From the NCBI GenBank assembly GCA_039190385.1, contig JBCCYD010000219.1, positions 1-9,828 on the forward strand: 9,828 nucleotides of DNA, written 5' to 3'. This document shows positions 1-5,919 of this stretch, one piece after another. Position 1 is the first letter of the stretch; every line of letters begins with the position of its first letter. Source of the DNA: Xenococcus sp039190385 (GTDB taxonomy: Bacteria; Cyanobacteriota; Cyanobacteriia; Cyanobacteriales; Xenococcaceae). Made by a program: the position numbers and the translations under genes. The notes below the pieces were generated by a model. The model was not told where the DNA came from and did not search any database. It was given only the letters and a program-made list of their open reading frames with translations.

Positions 1-205
1 CTACGAATTAAGTTTGATCGATCTAAATTAGATCAATAGATGTAAAAGAACAAACTTCACTGAACGAAAATATGAATAAAAAAATTTGAATTAGATATAT
101 TGTTATCAATTTATATAAACACTATTTCATTTTTCATAAAAAGGAGAAAAACAAGATAAGTAACATTGAAAGGCTTGACACATTATTTCGACCTTTAAAT
201 GTATT
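1..205. other. AT-rich intergenic region upstream of the DUF1350 fusion gene
   Basis: No open reading frame or RNA gene could be supported here. The stretch holds a perfect palindrome, GATCTAA-A-TTAGATC (20-34), next to TTGATC. An AAGGAG purine run (141-146) resembles a ribosome-binding site but lies 60 bases from the next ATG, and the reading frames just after it close quickly. A TTGACA hexamer occurs at 175-180, only 25 bases before the start codon; no well-spaced -10 partner is seen upstream of the ATG. Confidence 0.5.
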
Positions 206-1837
206 ATGATTTCTCAACTTTATCCTCTGGGACATTTTCTCCTCGCGATCGCCGAACTATTTCTGATCGGTTGGTCGATTCGTCTCTGGCTGCAATCTAA
301 TAGTCTGGCAATGGTTGTTTTGCCGATTATCCTCATTAGTCTTTCCTACGATAATCTTGTTCTTGCAGGAGGAACTTTGATTGGAGAAGGCGAGTTGCTA
401 CAATTTCTTAGCCAGATTCGTTTCCTAATTCATTATCTTTTCCTTCCTTTCCTGATCGTCGTCGGTGTTGAATTAGCCAGTCGAGCAGGAGCAGGTTGGG
501 CAATTCCCATAGTAAGAATTTTTGCTTGGCTCTTAGCCTTGGGACTAGGGATAACCGACATTGTCACTAGGTATATTGGTTTGGAATTAAAACCAGTCTA
601 TTTTGCTGGCATGTTACGTTACACAACAGAACAAACCACTCCACCGATTATTACTATCGTTGTCACGATTTTTCTCGTACTGATTGGTTTAGGTTTTTGG
701 ATTCGGACTAAAGGGAAATGGTCTTGGTTATTTTTTGGGACTTTAGTCGCGCTAATTGGTAATGCCCTACCAATTTCTCAATTTGGCACTTTGATCGGCA
801 GTAGTTCAGAATTTCTGATGGCGGTAGCTTTGTTATTTACCGAACGATATAGCGAAAGACAATTACCCGATCTGGGCTTAGATCCCGATTCCGATTTACT
901 CTTTAAATATATTTATTCAAATTGGGTTTTAATTCATCCTGAACCAAAAGGAGTTGTCTATTTTATTGGGGGAGCAGGATTTGGCAGTTTTCCCACCGTA
1001 TTTTACCGTTATATTCTGCGACGCATCTTTCAAGAAGGTTATACTATCGTTGCTTTGCCATTTAGATTTACTTTGGATCATTGGTCAGTTGCACTTAATT
1101 TGGTGAAAAATGCTAAGCCTTTGAGAGAAGCAATTAAGGCTGAAGCTGAACGGCTTAATGGGATTCATGGCGAAAATAGTTATACCAATCTCGATCTGTA
1201 CTCCGATCCGAAAAAATTCCACGAAGGTAATTATTTTTGGCTCGGGCATAGTTTAGGGTGTAAATATATTGCCTTGCTTGAAGTATTAGGTGATGTTGAT
1301 CGGCTAGAAAGCTTATGTAATAAAGAAGACTTGGCTCAGATTTCTGCTCTTTTGGGACAATGTATCACTGATGAGAAACAGATTAAAAAGATTCAAAAGG
1401 TGATAGCCCAGATTAAAGATCCAGATTATGTTTCCCTAGAGAATCAATCTTCTATTCTGATGGCGCCAGTGATTACGGGTATTGAAGGGGCAATTCCGAT
1501 TAAGGTGATCGCGGATTTGGTTAAACCATTTCTGGATGCTCGTCCCTCTAAAGAAGATACGGAATGTTTAATTAAACAAGATGAAAAGGGTGTTAAGGAT
1601 AATTTATTTCACTTTACCGCGATCGTGAAGTTTCAAGATGATGAGGTAGAAGCTAAGGCCGGAACAATTCAGTTTCTGCTCGATAATTTACCAACTAAAC
1701 CTCACAAACCATTGTTCAAAGAACTTGGGGGTGAACATTTAGCGCCTTTAAATCTTTTGAATAAAAATGAAACATTGGCAGATTTGTTAATCGAATGGTT
1801 ACCAATACTCAGCGATCGCGTAAAAGAAACCAAGTAA
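206..1837 (+). CDS. Seven-helix membrane domain fused to a DUF1350 alpha/beta-hydrolase-like domain
   Basis: The 543-residue protein has two parts. Residues 1-215 contain about seven hydrophobic segments (near 8-29, 34-54, 72-91, 99-119, 147-166, 173-191 and 200-212), so this half should sit in a membrane. Residues 240-530 resemble DUF1350, an alpha/beta-hydrolase-like family of cyanobacteria and plastids: VVYFIGGAGFG (250-260) fits the first strand and oxyanion loop, GHSLG (347-351) is a nucleophile elbow with Ser349, a DDE cluster lies at 478-480, and EHLAP (510-514) offers His511 as the last triad member. About 55 residues (365-420) after the elbow look like an insertion relative to my memory of the family. 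Typical DUF1350 proteins are soluble and about half this length, so the fusion is unusual. An in-frame TGA at 176 makes the ATG at 206 the only start; no clear Shine-Dalgarno sequence precedes it. The substrate is unknown. The neighbouring gene converges and gives no functional clue. Confidence 0.85.
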   Translation: MISQLYPLGHFLLAIAELFLIGWSIRLWLQSNSLAMVVLPIILISLSYDNLVLAGGTLIGEGELLQFLSQIRFLIHYLFLPFLIVVGVELASRAGAGWAIPIVRIFAWLLALGLGITDIVTRYIGLELKPVYFAGMLRYTTEQTTPPIITIVVTIFLVLIGLGFWIRTKGKWSWLFFGTLVALIGNALPISQFGTLIGSSSEFLMAVALLFTERYSERQLPDLGLDPDSDLLFKYIYSNWVLIHPEPKGVVYFIGGAGFGSFPTVFYRYILRRIFQEGYTIVALPFRFTLDHWSVALNLVKNAKPLREAIKAEAERLNGIHGENSYTNLDLYSDPKKFHEGNYFWLGHSLGCKYIALLEVLGDVDRLESLCNKEDLAQISALLGQCITDEKQIKKIQKVIAQIKDPDYVSLENQSSILMAPVITGIEGAIPIKVIADLVKPFLDARPSKEDTECLIKQDEKGVKDNLFHFTAIVKFQDDEVEAKAGTIQFLLDNLPTKPHKPLFKELGGEHLAPLNLLNKNETLADLLIEWLPILSDRVKETK

Positions 1838-1851
1838 GATTCTTTGCCAAA

Positions 1852-1870
1852 CCCTCGCACAGCGCGAGGG
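1852..1870. terminator. Hairpin after the DUF1350 fusion gene
   Basis: CCCTCGC (1852-1858) and GCGAGGG (1864-1870) form a perfect 7-bp GC-rich stem with a 5-base loop, starting 15 bases after the stop codon. No T-run follows on the plus strand, so it is either a weak intrinsic terminator or a 3'-end stabilising hairpin. It lies between two convergent genes. Confidence 0.45.
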
Positions 1871-1883
1871 TAAACAACTAACC

Positions 1884-1918
1884 ATTAGCAATTAGCGATT
1901 AGCGATTAGCGATTAGCA
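1884..1918. repeat. Heptanucleotide tandem array (ATTAGCR)5
   Basis: Five head-to-tail copies of a 7-base unit: ATTAGCA, three of ATTAGCG, then ATTAGCA. This matches the short tandemly repeated heptamer (STRR) class known from cyanobacterial intergenic DNA. Two more units of the same family lie at 1991-2004, on the far side of a GC-rich block. Confidence 0.85.
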
Positions 1919-1990
1919 AACTCGCGCGTTCCCTTGCGTCTTACGCCGCCCTAAAGGATACCGCTTCGCATAACGCGGGGTCGCTCGTCA
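1919..1990. repeat. GC-rich interspersed element embedded in the heptamer array
   Basis: A block of about 70 bases, far richer in GC than its surroundings, separates two parts of the ATTAGCR array. It has internal inverted repeats: CGCGTT (1925-1930) with AACGCG (1972-1977) as an outer pair, and GCGT-CTT-ACGC (1936-1946) as a small inner hairpin. From memory it resembles foldable intergenic repeats found in many copies in cyanobacterial genomes. It encodes no protein and carries no recognisable transposase sites. Family membership is an inference; copy number cannot be judged from one window. Confidence 0.5.
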
Positions 1991-2004
1991 ATTAGCAATT
2001 AGCC
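1991..2004. repeat. Two further ATTAGCR heptamers abutting the nitroreductase stop codon
   Basis: ATTAGCA (1991-1997) and ATTAGCC (1998-2004) continue the array seen at 1884-1918. The last unit ends exactly where the stop codon of the minus-strand nitroreductase begins (2005-2007), so the repeat forms that gene's immediate 3' flank. Confidence 0.7.
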
Positions 2005-2664
2005 CTAATTAATATATTCAACCATTTCCTCTGTGGGAAAACGAACTTTAGGCTTAGTCGCACTTTTATCATCCGCTGCGCGATAGCCTAGAGGGCAAAC
2101 TACTACAGCACTATAGCCTTGTTCAGATAAACCCAAAACCTCATCATATTTACTAGGAAGAAATCCTTCCATGGGACAGGTATCAACTCCTAACATTGCA
2201 GCCGCAGTCATAAAAAAGCCTAAAGCAATATAAGTTTGTCTGGTTGACCAATCATCAATTTCAAAATGATAGGGCGGTTTAGTGATAAAGCCTTTAATCA
2301 TGCCAGCGAATTTATCGAGGTTCGCGATCGCGACATTCTGCACCTCCGACATTCGTTGCACATAACGATCGACATCAGCTTCGCCGACACCTTTTTTAAT
2401 AGCTAAAACCACCAAATGAGAAGCATCGATAACTTGTTTTTGCCCCCAGGAATGAGCTAAAAGTTGTTCTCTTTTCTCTTTATTATTAACCACAAAAAAT
2501 TTCCAAGGTTGTAAGCCAAAGGAAGAAGGAGAAAGTACCAGACTTTGCTCTAATGCTTTCCAAGTAGACTCAGGAATTTTTTTTGTGGGGTCAAACTTCT
2601 TGACCGCATAGCGCCATTTTAATCGTTCGAGAATCTGTTCTGGAGTTGTTGCTATCTCAGTCAT
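2005..2664 (-). CDS. Nitroreductase family NAD(P)H-dependent FMN oxidoreductase
   Basis: This 219-residue protein is close in length to E. coli NfsB (217) and belongs to the same FMN flavoprotein family, soluble cytosolic enzymes that use NAD(P)H to reduce nitroaromatics, quinones or related compounds. Residues visible for FMN binding are RYAVKKFD (18-25; Arg18 and Lys22 for the phosphate and ring), SPSSFGLQPW (45-54), PMEGF (164-168) and KVRFP (206-210; Lys206 and Arg208 in the usual phosphate-binding position). The family normally works as a homodimer. The ATG at 2664 gives a full-length N-terminus with the FMN motif at the expected distance; no strong ribosome-binding site is seen. It stands alone, converging on the DUF1350 fusion gene and diverging from the RTX gene. 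The physiological substrate cannot be read from the sequence. Confidence 0.93.
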   Translation of the reverse strand: MTEIATTPEQILERLKWRYAVKKFDPTKKIPESTWKALEQSLVLSPSSFGLQPWKFFVVNNKEKREQLLAHSWGQKQVIDASHLVVLAIKKGVGEADVDRYVQRMSEVQNVAIANLDKFAGMIKGFITKPPYHFEIDDWSTRQTYIALGFFMTAAAMLGVDTCPMEGFLPSKYDEVLGLSEQGYSAVVVCPLGYRAADDKSATKPKVRFPTEEMVEYIN

Positions 2665-2739
2665 AATTTATGAAGTTACAAAAATTTAGTGCCTTTACAA
2701 ATATACAGAAAATTATCTATTTCTATCTATTTGCTTTAT

Positions 2740-2771
2740 AGTTCACAGAAAAGATAAACAGTTCATAAAAT
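2740..2771 (+). promoter_or_regulatory. Candidate promoter and 20-bp-spaced direct repeats upstream of the RTX gene
   Basis: TTCACA (2742-2747) and TAAAAT (2766-2771) are 18 bases apart and each differs from the sigma-70 consensus at one base. The -35 lies within AGTTCACAGAAAAGA (2740-2754), which recurs in degenerate form as AGTTCATAAAATAGA (2760-2774), exactly two helical turns away. Such spacing could seat a regulator, but the region is AT-rich and the match could be chance. Confidence 0.35.
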
Positions 2772-2886
2772 AGAAAATCTTCTAGCTAAACTTCACCATA
2801 GCTTAAGAGAAGAGTTTGTGGTTTTCTGTGAAAATAGCCCTGTAAATATAATTTTATCTCAGAATCAATACGGACATTTCAAAATA

Positions 2887-4458
2887 ATGAATATTCAAGG
2901 AACTACTGGAAACGACATTTTAGAAGGTACTTTAGAAGCAGATATTATTGATGCTTTAGCTGGCGACGATTCTGTAATCGGTCTAGCTGGTGATGACAAT
3001 ATTCTGGGTGGTCTGGGCAAAGATACCATCCGTGGTTTCGGTGGTAACGATACTATCGATGGGGGCAATAATAATGACAATCTTTTTGGTGATGAAGGAG
3101 ATGACTCAATCACTGGCGGAGATGGCTTCGATTCCCTTGGTGGGTTCACAGGCAATGATTTTCTGAATGGTGGCCTAGGAAATGACACGATCAATGGTGG
3201 AGCTGGCAATGATACTCTGATTGGTGCCGAAGGGGGTGACATTATCTTTGGTGGCGCAGATCAAGATATCTTAGACGGTGGTAGCGGTAATGACATCCTC
3301 AAAGCTGGTAGTGGCGATGATCAAATTCTGGGGATGAATGGCAATGATGTCTTAGAAGGAGAAGCAGGAGCAGATGAGATCTTCGGTGGTGAAGGCAATG
3401 ATACTGCTAGAGGAGGCCAAGATAATGACACAATTGATGGGGGCAATGGAGAAGATAGACTATTTGGTGATTTCGGTAACGATTCACTATTAGGAAATCA
3501 GGATAATGATACTCTTGTTGGTGCAGAAGGGGATGATACCCTCGTCGGTGGAGCAGGTGCAGATCAACTTTTCGGGAATGCGGATCGTGACTCTTTGATA
3601 GGTGCAGAAGGAAACGATAGCATGTTTGGAGGACAAGCAGCTGATACTATCCTAGGTGGTAATGGCGATGATTCCGTCTTTGGTAATTTAGGTAACGATA
3701 TTATTCAAGGTGATGCAGGGAACGATATCCTCCGAGGAAATGAAGGGAACGATTCGATTGAAGGAGGAGCTGGCTTAGATACGATTATTGGTGGTTCAGA
3801 AAATGACACTTTAATTGGGAATGGAGGTGCTGATTCTCTTAATGGTGGTTCAGGAAATGACGTGATCCTAGCAGGGCTCGACAATGATTATGCTGCTGGA
3901 GGAAGTGGTAATGATAATATATCCGCTGGTTCTGGTAATGATACTGTTGTCGGAAATGCTGGTAACGATACAGTTTTAGGGGGAGATGGCAATGATAGTC
4001 TCTTCGGTGGAACTGAAGATGATGTCCTCAGAGGCGAAAATGATGATGATCTTCTAACAGGTGGTTCTGGTTCCGATAGTCTCTTTGGTGATGCTGGTGC
4101 AGATACTCTGATGGGTGCAGCTAGCTATGTTGTTGATCCTCTAGTTACCCAAACCTCTGTAGATACTTTAATCGGTGGTAGTGGTGCTGATACTTATGAT
4201 TTTACTATGGGTTTAGACGATTTCATCATTGAGTCAGCTAATCAAGATTTGGGGATTGAAACCGCGGAAATTAGAGGATTTGCTCCAGCGCAAGATATTA
4301 TTCAATTGTCAGCTGATGCAGCTATTTCCTATGGTGTAACTCAAAATGGTACAGTTGCCGAGATTACGGCTACTATTGATGGCAATGATTATCTAATTGC
4401 TCAAGTTAATGGTATTGGTAATTTTGATCTTAATGCGGCTTATGTTCAAGAAGTCTAA
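2887..4458 (+). CDS. RTX-type calcium-binding protein with 45 uninterrupted nonapeptide repeats
   Basis: From the ATG at 2887 the protein has 523 residues. After only four residues (MNIQ) it enters 45 consecutive nonapeptides of the form GGxGNDxLx (DNA 2899-4113), without one phase slip. This is the hemolysin-type calcium-binding repeat: each pair of turns binds Ca2+ and folds into a parallel beta-roll outside the cell. A break (GAASYVVDP, from 4114) and one more half-repeat (GGSGADTYDF) lead to a tail of about 90 residues with the LSADAAISY, NGTVAEI, GNDYLIAQV and FDLNAAYV pattern seen at the ends of cyanobacterial RTX proteins, probably the uncleaved type I secretion signal. No enzyme domain and no Sec signal are present, so a structural, surface or S-layer-like role is more likely than a toxin. 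An in-frame GTG at 2818 would add 23 residues with no family similarity; MNIQGTTGNDILEG looks like a normal start, so I prefer 2887. No T1SS genes are nearby. Confidence 0.9.
   Translation: MNIQGTTGNDILEGTLEADIIDALAGDDSVIGLAGDDNILGGLGKDTIRGFGGNDTIDGGNNNDNLFGDEGDDSITGGDGFDSLGGFTGNDFLNGGLGNDTINGGAGNDTLIGAEGGDIIFGGADQDILDGGSGNDILKAGSGDDQILGMNGNDVLEGEAGADEIFGGEGNDTARGGQDNDTIDGGNGEDRLFGDFGNDSLLGNQDNDTLVGAEGDDTLVGGAGADQLFGNADRDSLIGAEGNDSMFGGQAADTILGGNGDDSVFGNLGNDIIQGDAGNDILRGNEGNDSIEGGAGLDTIIGGSENDTLIGNGGADSLNGGSGNDVILAGLDNDYAAGGSGNDNISAGSGNDTVVGNAGNDTVLGGDGNDSLFGGTEDDVLRGENDDDLLTGGSGSDSLFGDAGADTLMGAASYVVDPLVTQTSVDTLIGGSGADTYDFTMGLDDFIIESANQDLGIETAEIRGFAPAQDIIQLSADAAISYGVTQNGTVAEITATIDGNDYLIAQVNGIGNFDLNAAYVQEV
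2899..4113 (+). repeat. 45 x 27-bp in-frame repeats coding RTX nonapeptides
   Basis: The array is 1215 bases, exactly 45 x 27. Units share the core GGT/GGC-xxx-GGx-AAT-GAT-xxx-x-x but differ at most third positions, so it is an old, diverged amino-acid repeat rather than a recently amplified DNA repeat. A few short nucleotide identities recur, for example GATGGGGGCAAT within units 6-7 and 20-21, and GGTGCAGAAGG in units 24 and 27. Confidence 0.9.
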
Positions 4459-4461
4459 TTG

Positions 4462-4496
4462 AGTAAGAAGTAATGAGTAATGAGTAATGGGTAAGA
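4462..4496. repeat. Heptanucleotide tandem array, AGTAATG family
   Basis: Five head-to-tail 7-base units read AGTAAGA, AGTAATG, AGTAATG, AGTAATG and GGTAAGA, beginning 4 bases after the RTX stop codon. It is a second heptamer family, different in sequence from ATTAGCR at 1884 but identical in unit length, and it matches the pair of TAATGGG units at 8134 when read in another phase. Confidence 0.8.
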
Positions 4497-4510
4497 ACTA
4501 TTACTCATTA
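4478..4510. terminator. Possible bidirectional terminator hairpin between RTX and DUF445 genes
   Basis: TAATGAGTAA (4478-4487, within the heptamer array) is perfectly complementary to TTACTCATTA (4501-4510), giving a 10-bp AT-rich stem with a 13-base loop; the copy at 4471-4480 can pair equally well. The downstream arm includes the minus-strand DUF445 stop codon. Stem stability is modest because of its AT content. Confidence 0.4.
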
Positions 4511-5737
4511 TCGTAGGAATAAGATTATGGTTTGTAGTAAGCCGATAGTAAAACCTAGGAATCCGCCTAGGTTGACGATCGCCTGTAATTCACTTTTGAC
4601 AATGCCTTGAATTGATAATTCCAGATCTTGAGGCGTTGTCGCCATTACTCGATTAATAATGACTTGATCGATCGCCAAAATCGGAATGACTTGGGCTACT
4701 ATTTTTTCTAGATCCTTTTCTAAATAACGCTCTAAAACTAAAGCTAATTCTTGACTAACAACGATTAGAGAACTATTGACAACGGCAGAAGAACGCAAAC
4801 GTTTTAACGCGATCGCGGCAACATTGTTCCAATCAATATACTCTCCCATATTTCGTAAAAATTCTGTTCCCCGATTCTGAGCATAATCTCGCACCGAATC
4901 ATTAGTCGTCTTTCTTAACTGACTAACCGTTGCTACAGGTAAATTCTGTAGGGAAAGATTAGTTAACCAATCACGAATCCGGTTGCGAATCTGCAAAGAA
5001 AAAATCAACTCTTTGAGTCTGGCATTGGTAATAGCTGGTTCTTCAATACAGAATTCTCGCAATCTCACCAAACTATTGCGCAGACCAAATAAATTAGCCA
5101 CGACCCAATAGGTGCCACTAGTTTTTTCTCGAAAACCTTCATCGATAATTTGAATATTGTGATCGCTCAAAAAATCAATCATCGCTTGACGAATGATATT
5201 TGGCGGAATCACTAAATCCAACATCCAATCAGAAAACTGTCTAGCCTGAGACTCGCTCAACTGAAAATCCAAGAGAATTTGATCAAAAATTTGATCTATT
5301 TGATTTTCCAAAAAATCTTCTTTTCTGGCTAATACTTTCAATAGACGCGGTAAAGATTGACCAAATAAATCCTTTAAGATATCAGCTAAAATGCCAACAG
5401 TTTTTTGTTCCTTATCTTCCTGAACTTGTTCTAAAGCTAATTTCAACAACCAGAGAATCGCTGACTGCACTCGTTCGGTGTGCAAAAGTATTTGCGCTAA
5501 TTTATGTAACTCGTCTGGGGTTAGCAAAGATCCCATAATAGTATCAGAAATCTTGTTTGCTAAGCGCTCTTGATTTCGAGGAATTAAACCAGGAGTAAAA
5601 GGCAGTTGTTTATTTTCAAGATAAACTGCTTTATAAGGCTTGAAAAGCATCTTGATGGCTAAATCATTCGTGAAATAACCAATAACCCCACCAGCTAGAG
5701 GGGGAACCAAAAAGAACCAAAAATTTACCAATTCCAA
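4508..5737 (-). CDS. DUF445 family membrane protein
   Basis: This 409-residue protein has the DUF445 (YheB-like) signature at its N-terminus: a hydrophobic segment (7-28) running into TNDLAIKMLFKPY (23-35), then LPFTPGLIPRNQ (45-56). The middle (about 60-380) is hydrophilic and mostly helical with no recognised catalytic motif, and a second membrane helix ends the protein (about 389-407), so both ends should be membrane-anchored. The biochemical function of DUF445 is not established. The start must be the TTG at 5735-5737: an in-frame TGA lies 4 codons upstream, the only other codon nearby is another TTG two codons in, and the first ATG (residue 30) falls inside the conserved motif. No good ribosome-binding site is visible. 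The gene converges on the RTX gene and diverges from the MerR-type gene. Confidence 0.88.
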   Translation of the reverse strand: MELVNFWFFLVPPLAGGVIGYFTNDLAIKMLFKPYKAVYLENKQLPFTPGLIPRNQERLANKISDTIMGSLLTPDELHKLAQILLHTERVQSAILWLLKLALEQVQEDKEQKTVGILADILKDLFGQSLPRLLKVLARKEDFLENQIDQIFDQILLDFQLSESQARQFSDWMLDLVIPPNIIRQAMIDFLSDHNIQIIDEGFREKTSGTYWVVANLFGLRNSLVRLREFCIEEPAITNARLKELIFSLQIRNRIRDWLTNLSLQNLPVATVSQLRKTTNDSVRDYAQNRGTEFLRNMGEYIDWNNVAAIALKRLRSSAVVNSSLIVVSQELALVLERYLEKDLEKIVAQVIPILAIDQVIINRVMATTPQDLELSIQGIVKSELQAIVNLGGFLGFTIGLLQTIILFLR

Positions 5738-5789
5738 AAACTCAAATCACTACTGTTGAATTATTAATTAAATCAGGATACTATGCGGA

Positions 5790-5817
5790 ATTTTACGAAA
5801 AAACTTTACTTTCTCAA
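5790..5817 (-). promoter_or_regulatory. Candidate promoter for the DUF445 gene
   Basis: Reading the minus strand, TTGAGA (5817-5812) and TAAAAT (5795-5790) are separated by 16 bases. This would start transcription near 5783, leaving a leader of about 45 bases before the TTG. The region is AT-rich, so the match is only suggestive. Confidence 0.3.
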
Positions 5818-5839
5818 TCTTAAAAATAACAATTTTGGC

Positions 5840-5872
5840 TTTACAGTTAGTCTTATTTTAGTAAAATATAGT
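5840..5872 (+). promoter_or_regulatory. Candidate promoter with a 15-bp palindrome upstream of the MerR-type gene
   Basis: TTTACA (5840-5845) and TAAAAT (5862-5867) are spaced by 16 bases; TATAGT (5867-5872) is an alternative -10 at 21 bases. A perfect palindrome TATTTTA-G-TAAAATA (5854-5868) overlaps the -10 region. MerR regulators bind inverted repeats between over-spaced -35 and -10 elements, so this could be an autoregulatory operator, but its centre is not in the classical position. Confidence 0.35.
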
Positions 5873-5919
5873 ACCATAACCAGTATCTTTAATCATAATT
5901 ACTTTAAAATAATCAGATA

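Noticed and set aside
141..180. AAGGAG ribosome-binding-like run and TTGACA box before the first gene
   Set aside because: The purine run is 60 bases from the ATG with no usable short frame after it, and TTGACA has no well-spaced -10 before the start codon.
1919..1990. Possible tRNA or small structured RNA gene in the GC-rich block
   Set aside because: It lacks a cloverleaf, anticodon arm or CCA-end pattern; the pairings are simple inverted repeats as in interspersed elements.
2818..2886. GTG start 23 codons upstream for the RTX protein
   Set aside because: The extra residues have no RTX character, and the internal ATG begins the usual short lead-in to the first repeat. The GTG has a purine run before it, so it is not fully excluded.
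2895..3242. Open frame of 115 codons on the minus strand inside the RTX gene
   Set aside because: It is the shadow of the Gly-Asn-Asp repeat codons on the other strand; the product is a low-complexity Pro/Ser string and the plus-strand protein is unmistakable.
2899..4113. 27-base periodic repeats that could be mistaken for a CRISPR array or minisatellite
   Set aside because: There are no spacers, the units differ mostly at codon third positions, and the period is exactly the RTX nonapeptide.
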